From: Mya arenaria
Lineage: Eukaryota > Mollusca > Bivalvia > Myida > Myidae
Assembly (NCBI RefSeq): GCF_026914265.1
Contig: NC_069126.1
Span: 24,219,473 to 24,283,472 of the forward strand
Direction: 5' to 3'
DNA: 64,000 bases
Shown here: piece by piece, positions 49,977 through 59,717 of the stretch
Layout: each line of letters starts with the position of its first letter
How positions within the stretch are numbered: the stretch's first letter is position 1
Position numbers and translations under genes: made by a program
The notes under the pieces: model-generated
The model's database searches: none
Told to the model about the DNA's origin: nothing
Seen by the model: only the letters and a program-made list of their open reading frames with translations

Positions 49977-50689
49977 ACCTTCAACATTCAATTTGTTCTC
50001 AATGGCTTCACGACACACAAGTGAACCTAATAGAAGGAAAAACGAATATTGTATCGTCATTCGAAGGAAATGGCGAATGGTCCCTGTTAAATTCGACCAG
50101 GAATGTAACAGTATTGAACCAATATACACCAGTTGCTCAGTTCACTGTCATCTTAGAGAGAAAGTCGACGTTTATGGTTGTTAATATCATTCTACCAATA
50201 GTGTTTCTGGCTGTAATAAACCTGCTAGTATTTGTACTGCCGCCCGATGCCGGGGAACGGGTGTCATTCTCCGTGACTCTACTCCTGTCGTTGGCTGTTT
50301 TTATGACATTGGTTGGAGATAACCTACCGAAAACGTCAGACCCACTCCCCGTGCTTAGCTATTACCTGCTCGCAACCCTGACCCTCAGCACGCTTATGTG
50401 TGTTATGGCCATGCTGAATCTTTCAATCTACCATAAAAATGAGCAGTCTCGACCACCAAAGTGCATTGCTGTTGTAGCTGCTGCCGTCCTTTGCCGAAAT
50501 ACATTTCACAAGTCTCAGAAAGTTAAAGACATTGCCGAAACCGACACCAACCCGACGATGGAGAAACAAGGTGAAACAATGAAGGTGGCATTCGAAGACA
50601 AGGAAGTAACGCTCAGCTGGAAGGATGTTAGTTACGCTGTTGATATTATGTGCTTAGTGGCATTTATTTTTGGTTATGTTTGTTATTAA
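49977..50689 (+). CDS. Receptor gene 1, exon 3 (end of extracellular domain and M1-M4)
   Basis: Acceptor 'gcactcgtttcag' precedes TFNIQFVLNGFTTH, with Phe at the place of the second Cys-loop cysteine. The frame then shifts by one base, and from about 50021 reads NLIEGKTNI, GEWSLLNST and ILERKSTFMVVNIILPIVF (start of M1), then M2, M3 (VLSYYLLATLTLSTLMCV) and, after a loop of roughly 80 residues, M4 (DIMCLVAFIFGYVCY) and TAA. The membrane part is intact over about 200 codons, which argues that the break is recent or technical. Confidence 0.82.
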
Positions 50690-51319
50690 TATCAACTACA
50701 TTGTACAGTTATCATCACAATAGGCACCGAAGTATTGTTGCTTATGCACACCTTGAAAGCAGCAGATACAATTTTTTTTATTAAGAATAACACTCCCTTG
50801 TGGTTTACAACTTTTTAATTGCAATTTATTAAACAGCATGTTTTAATAGTCAACCACATCACGATCTCAAGTCATTGTTAATTATCTCAGTTCTATAAAT
50901 CTTCATTATAAGGTCATGGACGTCAATGTCAAACTGTCATTGGTCAAAACTGATTGTTTCATAATTTACAATGGAGGGGAAAGATAAAATGCAAAAAGTT
51001 AAAAAGCATAAATATAGTGGCCAATAAACACTTTTTTATGACAGAAGTGGGGGAAGAAAATGACTAAAACTAGTTTGTCCAATAATAATATTTTTGCTGT
51101 GTTTTCCATTTATAAGTTCTGCATAAAAGTGCTCCAAAATCGTAAAAAAGTTTTCCAAATGGTATGCACTAACAAAGTTGAAAAACATTAAAGTGTCGTC
51201 GTATTTCGGCTCTGAAATAAGACGGTCGCTAGAAATCTATTTTACCTCACACTACCTGAGCGCAGAGTTGCATCTCCTCTATGCATATAAATTCTAGTTA
51301 TTACCTACATCGCCAGTTA

Positions 51320-51605
51320 GGCCGCCCGGTTAGCTCAATCGGTAGAGCGTTGGACTGTGAATCGAACAACCCGGGTAGATTCCCGAGCAGACCAGGTCAC
51401 TTCTGTTGTGATTGGTTATTAAATCATTTCTACGACCATTCGCACTGTACCACTGACCCTAGCATATACAAAAGTAATCAGTTCCTTGCAGAGGAGAAGG
51501 CACCTAGTACTGGTTAACTGACAGATAGTCTGCCCAGGATAGGTTTGCGGTGGTCCCTTTAATGTGCTCACGCCGGGACCCGAAGTATAAAATACTAACA
51601 CCACC
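51320..51605 (+). mobile_element. tRNA-derived SINE, 17-bp target duplication
   Basis: ACCTACATCGCCAGTTA is repeated exactly at 51303-51319 and 51606-51622. The insert begins ggccgcccggttagctcaat with an A-box-like TAGCTCAATCGG; the B box is altered (ggtagattccc instead of ggttcgattcc). The tail holds 'aaggcacctagtactggtta' and ends 'tactaacaccacc' without a long poly-A. It is not a tRNA gene: acceptor-stem pairing fails at the 3' side. The perfect 17-bp duplication suggests a fairly recent insertion. Confidence 0.88.
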
Positions 51606-51699
51606 ACCTACATCGCCAGTTATTGAAATTATACACGAAAGCTTCGCCACATTAGTTTTTTAGGATATTATCTTGCAAAAAATCGCTGAAACGGTCATT

Positions 51700-52440
51700 A
51701 ATATTTGACACTCTAGGTTGACATTTTAATAGTTCACCACTATCTTCACCACCCTCTTCTTATTCATACCTCGCCTTCTCTTTCCCATTCTTCTGCGCTC
51801 AACCCCTCCCTACCTCCCTTTACCTCACCACAATCTCTCTAGTCCCTCACCCAGCTTTATAATCTCCCCTCTCTTTACCCACATTTTCTCTTTATTTTTC
51901 CTTTCTCTCGTCATCAAATGTAAGAAAAATATATCATTGTTTCTTTTGTGTGTTTTTTTGTTGTTGTTGTTTGTTGTGTAAAATAAATATCCTTACACAG
52001 TTAGCCACAAAGTTGTATGTACCACGCAGCATGAACCTTGTGGCTGTATTAATCAACGTGAAGCACATATATATATATATATCAATTAATTAATCGCTTA
52101 AACGGTATATATACCGAAATTATTCCCATTTCATATTATACCTTTATATCGATAACAGTCTTGTTATTGTTATACACACTCTAATATTTATATCAAACTA
52201 ATGATTACTTTATTAATAGAACTTATGTTATAATTGTCACACGCCATGTTTTTTGTTTATATTCATAGTATTGGTGTGACGATGAGGTGTTTATGCTTAA
52301 GTCGAATAACATTTCTGTTCTGTTTTGTTCTTTTCAACCATCTGAACCAGTTATACCAATTACCTTTGCCGTAATGTAACATAGCTTATTGTGTTAACAC
52401 GTACCGAATTTGATATTCTGTATGACTGGCCACTTATCTT
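51700..52440. other. CT-rich and AT-rich non-coding DNA
   Basis: 51745-51920 is pyrimidine-rich on the plus strand; 52064-52081 is a (TA)n microsatellite. No gene seen. Confidence 0.6.
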
Positions 52441-52446
52441 TATATT

Positions 52447-53336
52447 TAGTCGAAACTCGTTATGTCGACTTTGTCGGGGCCTAGGAAAAAAAAATGGACA
52501 TTCGACACAACCAAATTACAAAAACATATCATCAATCCCAACATATTTGAGTTCGACTTATATGCGATGTTCACACCCGCATTTGAACGGTCTTGTTACA
52601 TATTACCGTCGTGAAAACAGCAAACGTATTTTTGAAAAATCAAATTAATTATTTGTGTCAAATTGATTAATTCACGTTTATGAACTACACAAAACAGATA
52701 ATAAACCACAATCACATACACCTGTACATTGTAAGAAAACGATATAACACAGTATTACAAAGCCAGGTATTTCAACTTGATCTGCTCTTTAGTTTTGAGC
52801 CAGGTTGATAGTGTGTTTGAGGGGACGCCGTATTCTGAGGGTATATCCGTATTCTGTTGCTATCTGCTTCGTTGTCTTGCTACCCTTCTCGACTTCAATG
52901 ATGTCTTAGTACTTCTCGTTGTAGGATTTTGACGACAATTTTCGTTTAGAACCCTTACTCCATATGGCCGATCCAGATATCCGCCAGGATTTTATACCGG
53001 GTCCTTCTCTGAATTGGTCGACCAGAGCAGTGGAACTAACATTTGACATATTGATTATTTTTTAATTATTCACACTTACCAATTATCTTCCAATTATGAT
53101 AGTTTGTTATTTTGACATGCATGATAATTTAGCGACATGCCCCAAACCGTTATGATTATTTTTTCACATACAACTCGATCTACAGTTCGACATAAAGAAA
53201 ATGTGTGAAATTCGACCACAGGGACTGAAATAGGAGGTCGACATAGCTAAAAAATCGAGATAGATATATCGACACAAACAGATTGATTTAACCGGAAAGT
53301 CGAAATATCGTGGTCGACATAGCGAGCTTCGACTGT
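52447..53336 (-). mobile_element. Tigger/pogo-type DNA transposon remnant (about 890 bp)
   Basis: Ends are inverted: 'tagtcgaaactcgttatgtc' on the left and, complemented, 'cagtcgaagctcgctatgtc' on the right, the latter next to TA. The 'CAGTCGAA.CTCG.TATGTCGA' terminus is typical of pogo/Tigger elements. Between them is a minus-strand remnant of the transposase N terminus. Most of the transposase, including the DDE domain, is absent, so the copy is an internally deleted, non-autonomous derivative. Confidence 0.78.
52745..52975 (-). pseudogene. Tigger/pogo transposase N-terminal helix-turn-helix fragment
   Basis: Minus strand reads GSKRKLSSKSYNEKY, a TAA stop, DIIEVEKGSKTTKQIATEYG and then, in another frame, YGVPSNTLSTWLKTKEQIKL. 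This is the CENP-B/Tigger-type DNA-binding domain ('K...L....K..I.......K...A...G.P.STLSTWLK.K..I'). The frame change coincides with a short tandem duplication of 'cagaatacgg' at about 52820-52850, which explains it. It ends soon after the first helix-turn-helix. Confidence 0.78.
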
Positions 53337-54410
53337 ATTCAGATATACCTACAAGCGAACAATCTGGAAAAAATGACATATCCCCGAGTTCGTTATTTGC
53401 TGTCATTATCAAATAATTTCTCTACAAATATTAGAGCAATGCTTTTTTCCATTGATCAGTAACTTGGCATCAGCTAATGAGATTTTATAGGAGTGGACAG
53501 ACAAATGATTGATGAAAGATTTGTTGTAAAATATTGATTGGCTTTTAAATAAATGAGTGGTTCTTTGTCGTTATCTACGTAAACAGTTTGTCATAGAAAG
53601 TGACCCACACATTGAATCAATATAACATGACGCAGATATCAAACTGTGTGTGTGTGTTTTGTTTTCTTTTAATAAACAATGTTTGTTATGTACTTAACAT
53701 ATCACCTAAATCGTGCTACCCCCTGTACGCAATACTTTCTATGTGCCATGGATGGGTCGAGTACTTACCATCCATTAACAACAGTTCATTTGCGAGGTAA
53801 ATGTGTGTGTCTGCGTGGCGTCAGCGACAATTCCATGTTATACGTTCGTGTCTGCAGCATCATTTACAATGTTGATCTCCACATTGTCAGTAACAGTATT
53901 AATTCGTGACTTTTTTGTGGACAAGTTGTTGGTATTTTGTACAACAGTTAAACAATTAAGCTTTCGCATGTGTTGATTATCATTCGTATCAAAGGTAGAT
54001 AGTATGTATAATTATGAAAAGTCTAGAGTAAAATACAATACAAACTATACGTAAGATTAAAAGGACAAATTGTTGGAAGCTGGTGATCACTATCAAAACA
54101 ATATTCAGCGCAAAAGCTTACAAATATAGTTCTTTGCACAATAGTAAAAGCTTTATTGAAAAGAATAGTAGAGCATGCAATACTCATTTTAGCGAACCAA
54201 ACGATGTCATCACGGTGAAACAAGATATGAAAAAACACCTAAATTTTAATTATATTAATGTCAACAACTTGTTGCTTTTGACATATAAGAGGAATCCTGT
54301 AACATTTAGGTACTTTCTCCTCTTTTTCTAAACAAGTAAATTCATCCAAATGAATCAATAACAAATCTCAGTTTTAAAACAACTGAACGACTATCAGCGA
54401 GCGACACTAA
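53337..54410. other. No gene recognised
   Basis: Short frames at 53600-53909 and on both strands of 54023-54331 overlap and carry no motif. Confidence 0.5.
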
Positions 54411-54411
54411 T

Positions 54412-54535
54412 TTTGCACCAAAATAACACGTGACTACACGGCGACTTAAACGTAGGGTTTTAGTCAGTGGAATCAGTGCCTTTTTCAATTGAGGGGAAAG
54501 ATACTCTAGCCTTTTTTTCTGTTTTCTGGGAAATT
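54412..54535. repeat. Direct repeat, left member (partner at 55402-55530)
   Basis: 'acacgtgactacacggcgacttaa', 'tagtcagtgga' and 'ctctagccttttttt' recur about 0.99 kb downstream with roughly 70-75% identity. The hAT-type MITE lies between the members. Confidence 0.65.
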
Positions 54536-54678
54536 CGTCGAGTACTTTTATTTAACATTAACAACGGTAGTGAAATATTTCTCAGTTCATGGTCATCTTA
54601 ACGTCCTGATTGCTTGTCTTCGTCCAGGAAAACATGATATATCATCTTTATCGATGCGTTCATCGATGACAGTCAAAG

Positions 54679-54960
54679 CACTGGCACCGGATTTTCAAAC
54701 TTAATCATTTTTTTTAAAAAATCAAAAAAATCTTATAATTCCTTACTAAAATTATAATACCGAATTTGTGAAAAAATATTGAAAAATATTTTTTTTTTAA
54801 ATATGCACTTTGTAGTGTATAATATACTAACATGCATATTTAAAAAAAATATTGTTCAATATTTTTTCACATATTCGGTATTATAATTTTTAGAAAGGAA
54901 TTATAATACTTTTTTTGATTTTTTAAAAAAATGATTAAGTTTGAAAATCCGGTGCCAGTG
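54679..54960. mobile_element. hAT-type palindromic MITE with 8-bp target duplication (282 bp)
   Basis: AGTCAAAG is repeated exactly at 54671-54678 and 54961-54968. The insert is an almost perfect palindrome: arms begin CACTGGCACCGGATTTTC and run about 130 bp to a centre near 54810-54820. An 8-bp duplication is characteristic of hAT elements. It is AT-rich inside and has no coding capacity. Arm identity is high, so it is relatively young or kept alike by gene conversion. Confidence 0.9.
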
Positions 54961-55401
54961 AGTCAAAGGTACCACCGCTTGGTAATCTGCGATATGGGAA
55001 CATCGAAAATAGCCATTGCATATGCCATGAAAATCTAATTAAATATAATATTTCAATCATATTTGACAGAACCAGTATTACTTTTGTTCAAAACAGTCTT
55101 TGATAAATTTGATCTAAATTCCTTTAAACAATCATATCAATATAGCCAAACTTCCTATTGCCTTTACATTTCTTCGTTTTCACTTTAAATATGCAAGGGT
55201 TTACAATGATGCGTAGCGGCTGCGAGCATATAAGTCCGCACACATACCGAACACCAACTTAGATCTTAGGTTGAGGTATAAAATGCAATATTTATAACTT
55301 GACAATATGCACATAAACGTTTGGGTCCAGGCGTTCATCCTATACCTAAAAATAATATATTGTGGAACTGGATCAAGTATAAGCAAACGACATACATTTT
55401 G

Positions 55402-55530
55402 AACCGAAATATCACGTGATACTCGGCGACTTAATAGAAAGGGGTTGAGTCAGTGGAAATATGGCTTTTTCTCCATTCTTTCGGAAGACACCCTAGCCTT
55501 TTTTTGTGAAAAAGGCGTTTTTTTTCTGTT
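55402..55530. repeat. Direct repeat, right member (partner at 54412-54535)
   Basis: See partner; 'cacgtgatactcggcgacttaa', 'gagtcagtgga' and 'ccctagccttttttt'. Confidence 0.65.
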
Positions 55531-56750
55531 TTGAGAAAAAAATATCCTATTGTTTTGTTCCCATTCGGTAAACTGTATAACGATCTAACACTTGAACAAA
55601 CAAAATTCTCTAAGTCATTAACGTTTCCTTTGTTACTTAAAAAACGATTTACCGTATCAGTTATGAAGTGGTTATTTTTTCACGTTATTATGACGTTTTA
55701 AAATATTGTGATTTCTTTCATGCTTTTCGATGAAATATGGGGTTTAACCAGTGAAATATGTTTGATATTTTCACTGCAAAATAAGGAGTGAAAATATCAA
55801 CTTTCAGAACTACTTTAAATTCCTTTGTTGTTACATGTACTTGCCTACTGGACTTCAATAAATTATGTCAAAAAATGTTAAAAAAAATATAAAAGAAATG
55901 TTTTATAAATTTAGATAAATATATAATTGGAAATTAACAACTTACCGTTTATAACCGGTTATCCCGTTTATCAAACATTTTACTGATCTTTGAAGCTGAA
56001 TGTTCGAACATTTGCTTTCATACCAAACAAATTACAGTCAGAAACAACTGTTCGAACATAAATAAAATTTTATATCATCGTTCAAATGTATTTTGAACTG
56101 TTTACCATTGGAGTACGTAAATTGAGCTTCCTGGAGAATTCACACAACAATTTACAGATAGATCCGATATTTTTTACCCCACCCACACCTCAAAATGTGT
56201 CAACAAACTAGCGTGGTATTTACTCTTTATCTGCAAAACAAACATTTTAAAGCGAAACAGACTGGTCTCTGACAGTAAGATGATTGAATATTAACTTAAT
56301 ATAAAAACACGCGTACATGCAGTCTTAAACTAAGAAAAATGGTTAAAATCCAATGAGTATCCACATTTGTTTTGCTAACACATTTGACCTTCCAAATTTT
56401 CATTCTTTAAATAGCGGCGTAGTAATTTGGTTATGTTTTCATGTCCATCTTAAAATAAAAAGTGTTTTCATTATTTTTGGAACATATGTGCACTAATAAT
56501 ACTTCATTGTTTACTGTTCATAAAGCTTTGCAATAAAAACGAGCGAATATTAAGCTATAAGAATGAATAGCAGATAACTATTTCGCAGCAAACCGAAAGA
56601 AGAAAAGTTGACAGCTATAATTACGCATGAGGGGCGCCCCACGGGTAGCGGCGTAAAGCCCACCCGTTTCAAAAAAGGGGGTAATTCAGAAATAAATAAA
56701 AAAAAAACAAATAAAACGCCGAAAATAAGCATAAAGGAAACAGATAATTA
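55531..56750. other. No gene recognised
   Basis: AT-rich. The short GC-rich stretch 56630-56690 ('ggggcgccccacgggtagcgg') stands out, but no family was recognised. Confidence 0.5.
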
Positions 56751-56890
56751 GTTTATTTCAGTGTAAGATCGCATTTAATTTCACTCGTGATCATAAAAAA
56801 ACTACAATTTCACTCGTGGCTTCGCCACTCGTGAAAATATGTTTTTTATGACACTCGTGAAATAAAATACGATCTTACACTGAAATAAAC
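56751..56890. repeat. Palindromic repeat (140 bp), 'cactcgtgaaat' type
   Basis: GTTTATTTCAGTGTAAGATC at the left is complemented at the right end (gatcttacactgaaataaac). Inside, 'tttcactcgtg' and 'cacgagtg'-type pairs continue the symmetry around 'cgtggcttcgccactcg'. MITE-like, but no clear target duplication. Confidence 0.75.
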
Positions 56891-57335
56891 AAATATCCTC
56901 TATATATGTCTTTGCTTATAGTTGGGTCGTTATTTGACAGAATGGGTGAGAAAGAATTACAGTAAGATTTTCTTATATGGAACTGTGTTTCTTTAACCAT
57001 TTTTTGAAAGTTATAATCTAGTCTTGGTGTAAAGATCACGAACGAATTGCGTGATTTGTGTGTTTATCGGTGATATAAACGCAGCTTGGCTGGACTAAGT
57101 ACACCTGGAGATTTAGGTTTTTTAACTGCGTCCATGTACCAACAATGATATAAATACATTATTGACCATGTCCACTTTTTATCAATACAAAGTAAATCCT
57201 TTGTTAAGATCGCGAATTAATTAGTGTATTATAGGTCTATTTCGAATATGATCCTCTTATGAAATTCAATTGGACTCACCGCCATAAGTTCATTTCAATT
57301 GTGATCGGCTTATTTTATTACAAATATTTATTGAG

Positions 57336-57435
57336 TTAATATATGACCTCTCAAATTAATACCAAAGCCCCACGCGCTTGAGAAATTAAGTCAGACTTGT
57401 AAACGTTTATAAGGGAAGGAAAGGAGCGTTGCTTA
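57336..57435 (+). promoter_or_regulatory. Proximal upstream block of receptor gene 2, TATA-like motif
   Basis: Homologous to 46731-46830. Shared motifs are 'tatatgacct', 'cacgcgcttgagaaat' and 'aaacgtttataagggaagga'; TTTATAAG at about 57406-57413 is a candidate TATA box some 145 bp before the start codon. Confidence 0.4.
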
Positions 57436-57554
57436 ATTCGATTGCAATCTATTATGATTAATATCATGTGATGGTAATCACTCAAGTTACAAAATATATG
57501 AGTTGATTTTTAAAAATAATAAATTCTTAAAATAATAATAAGAAGAAAAAGAAA

Positions 57555-57749
57555 ATGATCTTTAATTTTTCCTGCGTTTGGTTTGTTTTCACGCTGTTTC
57601 TCCAAGAGGGGTGTGAAGCATATACACTAACGGACGTTGATACTCTGTGGACCAATATAACAAATGGCTACAACAAGAACCACCGGCCAATCCAAGACCA
57701 ATCTCAGCGCATTGATGTGAGCATCAACTTCGCACTTTACAACATTCAG
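57555..57749 (+). CDS. Nicotinic-receptor-like channel, gene 2, exon 1
   Basis: 65 codons from ATG to ...FALYNIQ before gtaaaaatg, phase 0 as in gene 1. It differs from exon 1 of gene 1 at 11 of 65 residues: 8 fall in the first 21 (signal peptide) and 3 in the remaining 44. YTLTDVDTLWTNITNGYNKN and the following HRPIQDQSQ are typical of the first extracellular helix. No exon 2 or 3 homologue is visible up to base 64000, so the gene either has a long first intron and continues outside, or is an orphan first exon. Confidence 0.8.
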
Positions 57750-58093
57750 GTAAAAATGAATAAGTTTATAAGTTTACAATTTATGTCATCTGATATACAT
57801 ACATGTAACTGTCTGATTATAGAACAAAATGCACGGAATATGCAAAATGACATAACTTATATATATATATATATACACACAAGGACACCACAAACCTTTA
57901 AATTCTTGATAATTAAGTCATCAATTTCGTTCGATCTTATTTTCCTACGCAAATGCAGCTATTCAAGTCGTATCATTATTGAATACCTAACTTTTCACGC
58001 ATTCATCTATTTAACATGATAATCTCTATATTTAACTTTCAATTAAGATGAAAACTTAAAGCAAAGTATATGTTTTGTTAATTTGTAATGCTT

Positions 58094-58290
58094 AACGTAC
58101 GTTATCCATATGGTTACGCATTTTAACTAATGACTATACCCGTTCAGGACAACAGCATACATATTTTAAAAGCGTATACGTTAGCAATATATTTACGCAT
58201 TTTTAACTAATGACTATACCCGTTCAGGACAACAGCATACATATTTCTAAAACGTATACGTTATCTAAATAGTTACGCATTTTAACTAAT
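58094..58290. repeat. 79-80-bp tandem repeat in intron 1 of gene 2, third unit split by a SINE
   Basis: 'ttacgcattttaactaatgac' starts near 58114, 58193 and 58273; each is followed by '(ta)cccgttcaggacaacagcatac' and 'cgtatacgtta'. The third unit resumes at 58768 after the SINE. A diverged single copy lies at 48500-48600 in intron 1 of gene 1 ('cgtgactatatccattctgg'), so this intron text predates the gene duplication. Confidence 0.8.
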
Positions 58291-58296
58291 GACTTT

Positions 58297-58767
58297 TTTT
58301 ACCGTCTCCGTGGCCTTGTGGTTAAGGCGTCCGCCTACGGAGCGGGAGGTCGTGGGTACGATCCCGGACCGCGTCATACCGAAAGACGTTAAAAGCTGGT
58401 ACAAGTAGCTCTCTTACCTGGCGCTTGGCATTTAACGGGTAGTACTTGGAAAAGTGGTGTACTCAGTACTGGTTCAACCCAGGAAAGCTGTATCCCGTGT
58501 ATCGGTGCTCTACACCGAGCACGTTAAAGAACCAAAAGGTCTCTTCGCAAAGAGCTAGGGTATCGCACCCGGATCTCTTGTATCTCACTCTGTTTCTTCA
58601 AGTCTTCCAATGTTTGTATTTGACTTCGAATTGCTGTCACTTCTATCTCATGTCACGTATGGCATTTACACACAATTTAAGTCGTGATGGCGTCACGGCG
58701 GGGTCAAGCCATAAATGCAGCCAATGGGCGCGGGCAGACCTTGATCAACTCAAATAAACAAACAAAT
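58297..58767 (+). mobile_element. tRNA-derived SINE (471 bp) with 10-bp target duplication
   Basis: TAATGACTTT occurs at 58287-58296 and 58768-58777. The head contains A-box-like TGGCCTTGTGGTTAAGG and B-box-like GGTACGATCCC at tRNA spacing ('gtctccgtggcc...gggaggtcgtgg'). The body includes 'gagcacgttaaagaacc' and 'ggtatcgcacccgg', and the tail is 'caaataaacaaacaaat'. From memory this is a common SINE of molluscs. A 103-codon frame inside it (58446-58757) is not a gene. Confidence 0.88.
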
Positions 58768-58777
58768 TAATGACTTT

Positions 58778-59717
58778 AGCCGTTCAGGATAACAGCATAC
58801 ATAAACGTTAACGTTATCATGTGTCGATGCCCACCATCTCAAAGTAATCTCCGCGGGCCGGTACCAATGTACCTCGGTAGGAAATATATTACCTTTGAAG
58901 AGATTTAACAAAAGGCCCAAGTTTCTCGAAACTTCTTAAGCCCCTTGTTACAGGATAAAGCTAATCTCACTTTTTCCTTGTCTGTAATTCGCATACTAAT
59001 ACTGATATCAACTTCAATAAGAGTTATTAGACTTTAAATAGGAATTACTGTTATGGTTATCACAATAATCCATATTTTATTTACCAAAATCACATTTTAG
59101 TATGTGTTTTGTGACATTGAAATAAGCTATTTAAGCCTATTAAGCTTAAGAAGTTTCGAGAAATTGGGGCCAGATGGCCTCAGAATCGGCAAACATTTTA
59201 TATCCTTAAACAGGCCTTGAATTGTCAATAAGATCATTTTACACAACTATCTGTCGGTCTGCACACAGTCTTAGCTGTGAATTCCCCTTTATAAATAGCG
59301 CGAAATTGGTACCCGTTTAGATAAGTGCGGAATGATTTTTGCGAACATATAGCAAGTAACGTGATGGTTTCACACACTAACCTGTCAATAAGCGGTCAAG
59401 CCAACTCGCTGTAATTGCAAGCAGTGTAACTCTTTTCCAAAAGTCTACATCGATCACGTTCATCACTGATGTCACAGGGTCATACGGTTAAAGCAAACGG
59501 CTCTCGAATCTTGTAGGAACAGTGAATTATTTGAATCTAGAAAAAAATATTAAATCTAGAATGCTTAGACCAAGTTGAGATTGATATCTTATATCAACAC
59601 AGTGCATAGACTCTATACACTATATGGATATGCACGATACACCGTGACAGTACATACACTGGTGTTATATTCTATACCAGTATATACTGTGCACGGTATA
59701 TATTCTATTCATTCTCA
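58778..59717. other. No gene recognised
   Basis: Up to about 58880 the sequence continues the intron homology with 48.5-48.66 kb ('accatctcaa.gt.atctccgcggg'). The remainder is AT-rich; an inverted pair 'gtttctcgaaacttcttaag' / 'cttaagaagtttcgagaaa' (58920-58941 and 59145-59165) marks another palindromic repeat of about 245 bp. Confidence 0.55.

Larger units (their letters stand above)
46909..50689 (+). pseudogene. Nicotinic-receptor-like pentameric ligand-gated ion channel, gene 1 (frame broken)
   Basis: Three exons with canonical GT-AG borders are visible: 46909-47103, 49290-49534 and 49977-50689. Together they give a signal peptide, an extracellular domain, four membrane segments and a short M3-M4 loop. 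The M1-M2 linker PPDAGERV and the M2 helix VSFSVTLLLSLAVFMTLVG (Leu at 9', Val at 13', Glu at -1') indicate a cation-selective pore of the nicotinic type. Two problems exist. Exon 2 changes frame after TTTFIQ and seems to lack about 20 residues that normally carry the loop D 'W.D' motif. Exon 3 needs one extra base near 50015-50020 to join its start to the membrane domain. The gene is therefore a pseudogene, or the assembly has errors. Both Cys-loop cysteines are replaced (Ser and Phe), and no vicinal cysteine pair marks loop C. The M3-M4 loop is short and the protein ends right after M4. Confidence 0.8.

Noticed and set aside
51320-51395. tRNA gene candidate
   Set aside because: B box is altered, the acceptor stem does not close, and it is the head of a SINE with a 17-bp target duplication.
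53164-53412. 82-codon minus-strand open frame
   Set aside because: Overlaps the terminal inverted repeat of the pogo remnant; no transposase similarity in that frame.
58303-58380. tRNA gene candidate
   Set aside because: It is the head of a 471-bp SINE with target duplication; 3' acceptor pairing is not seen.
58446-58757. 103-codon open frame
   Set aside because: Lies entirely within the SINE body.
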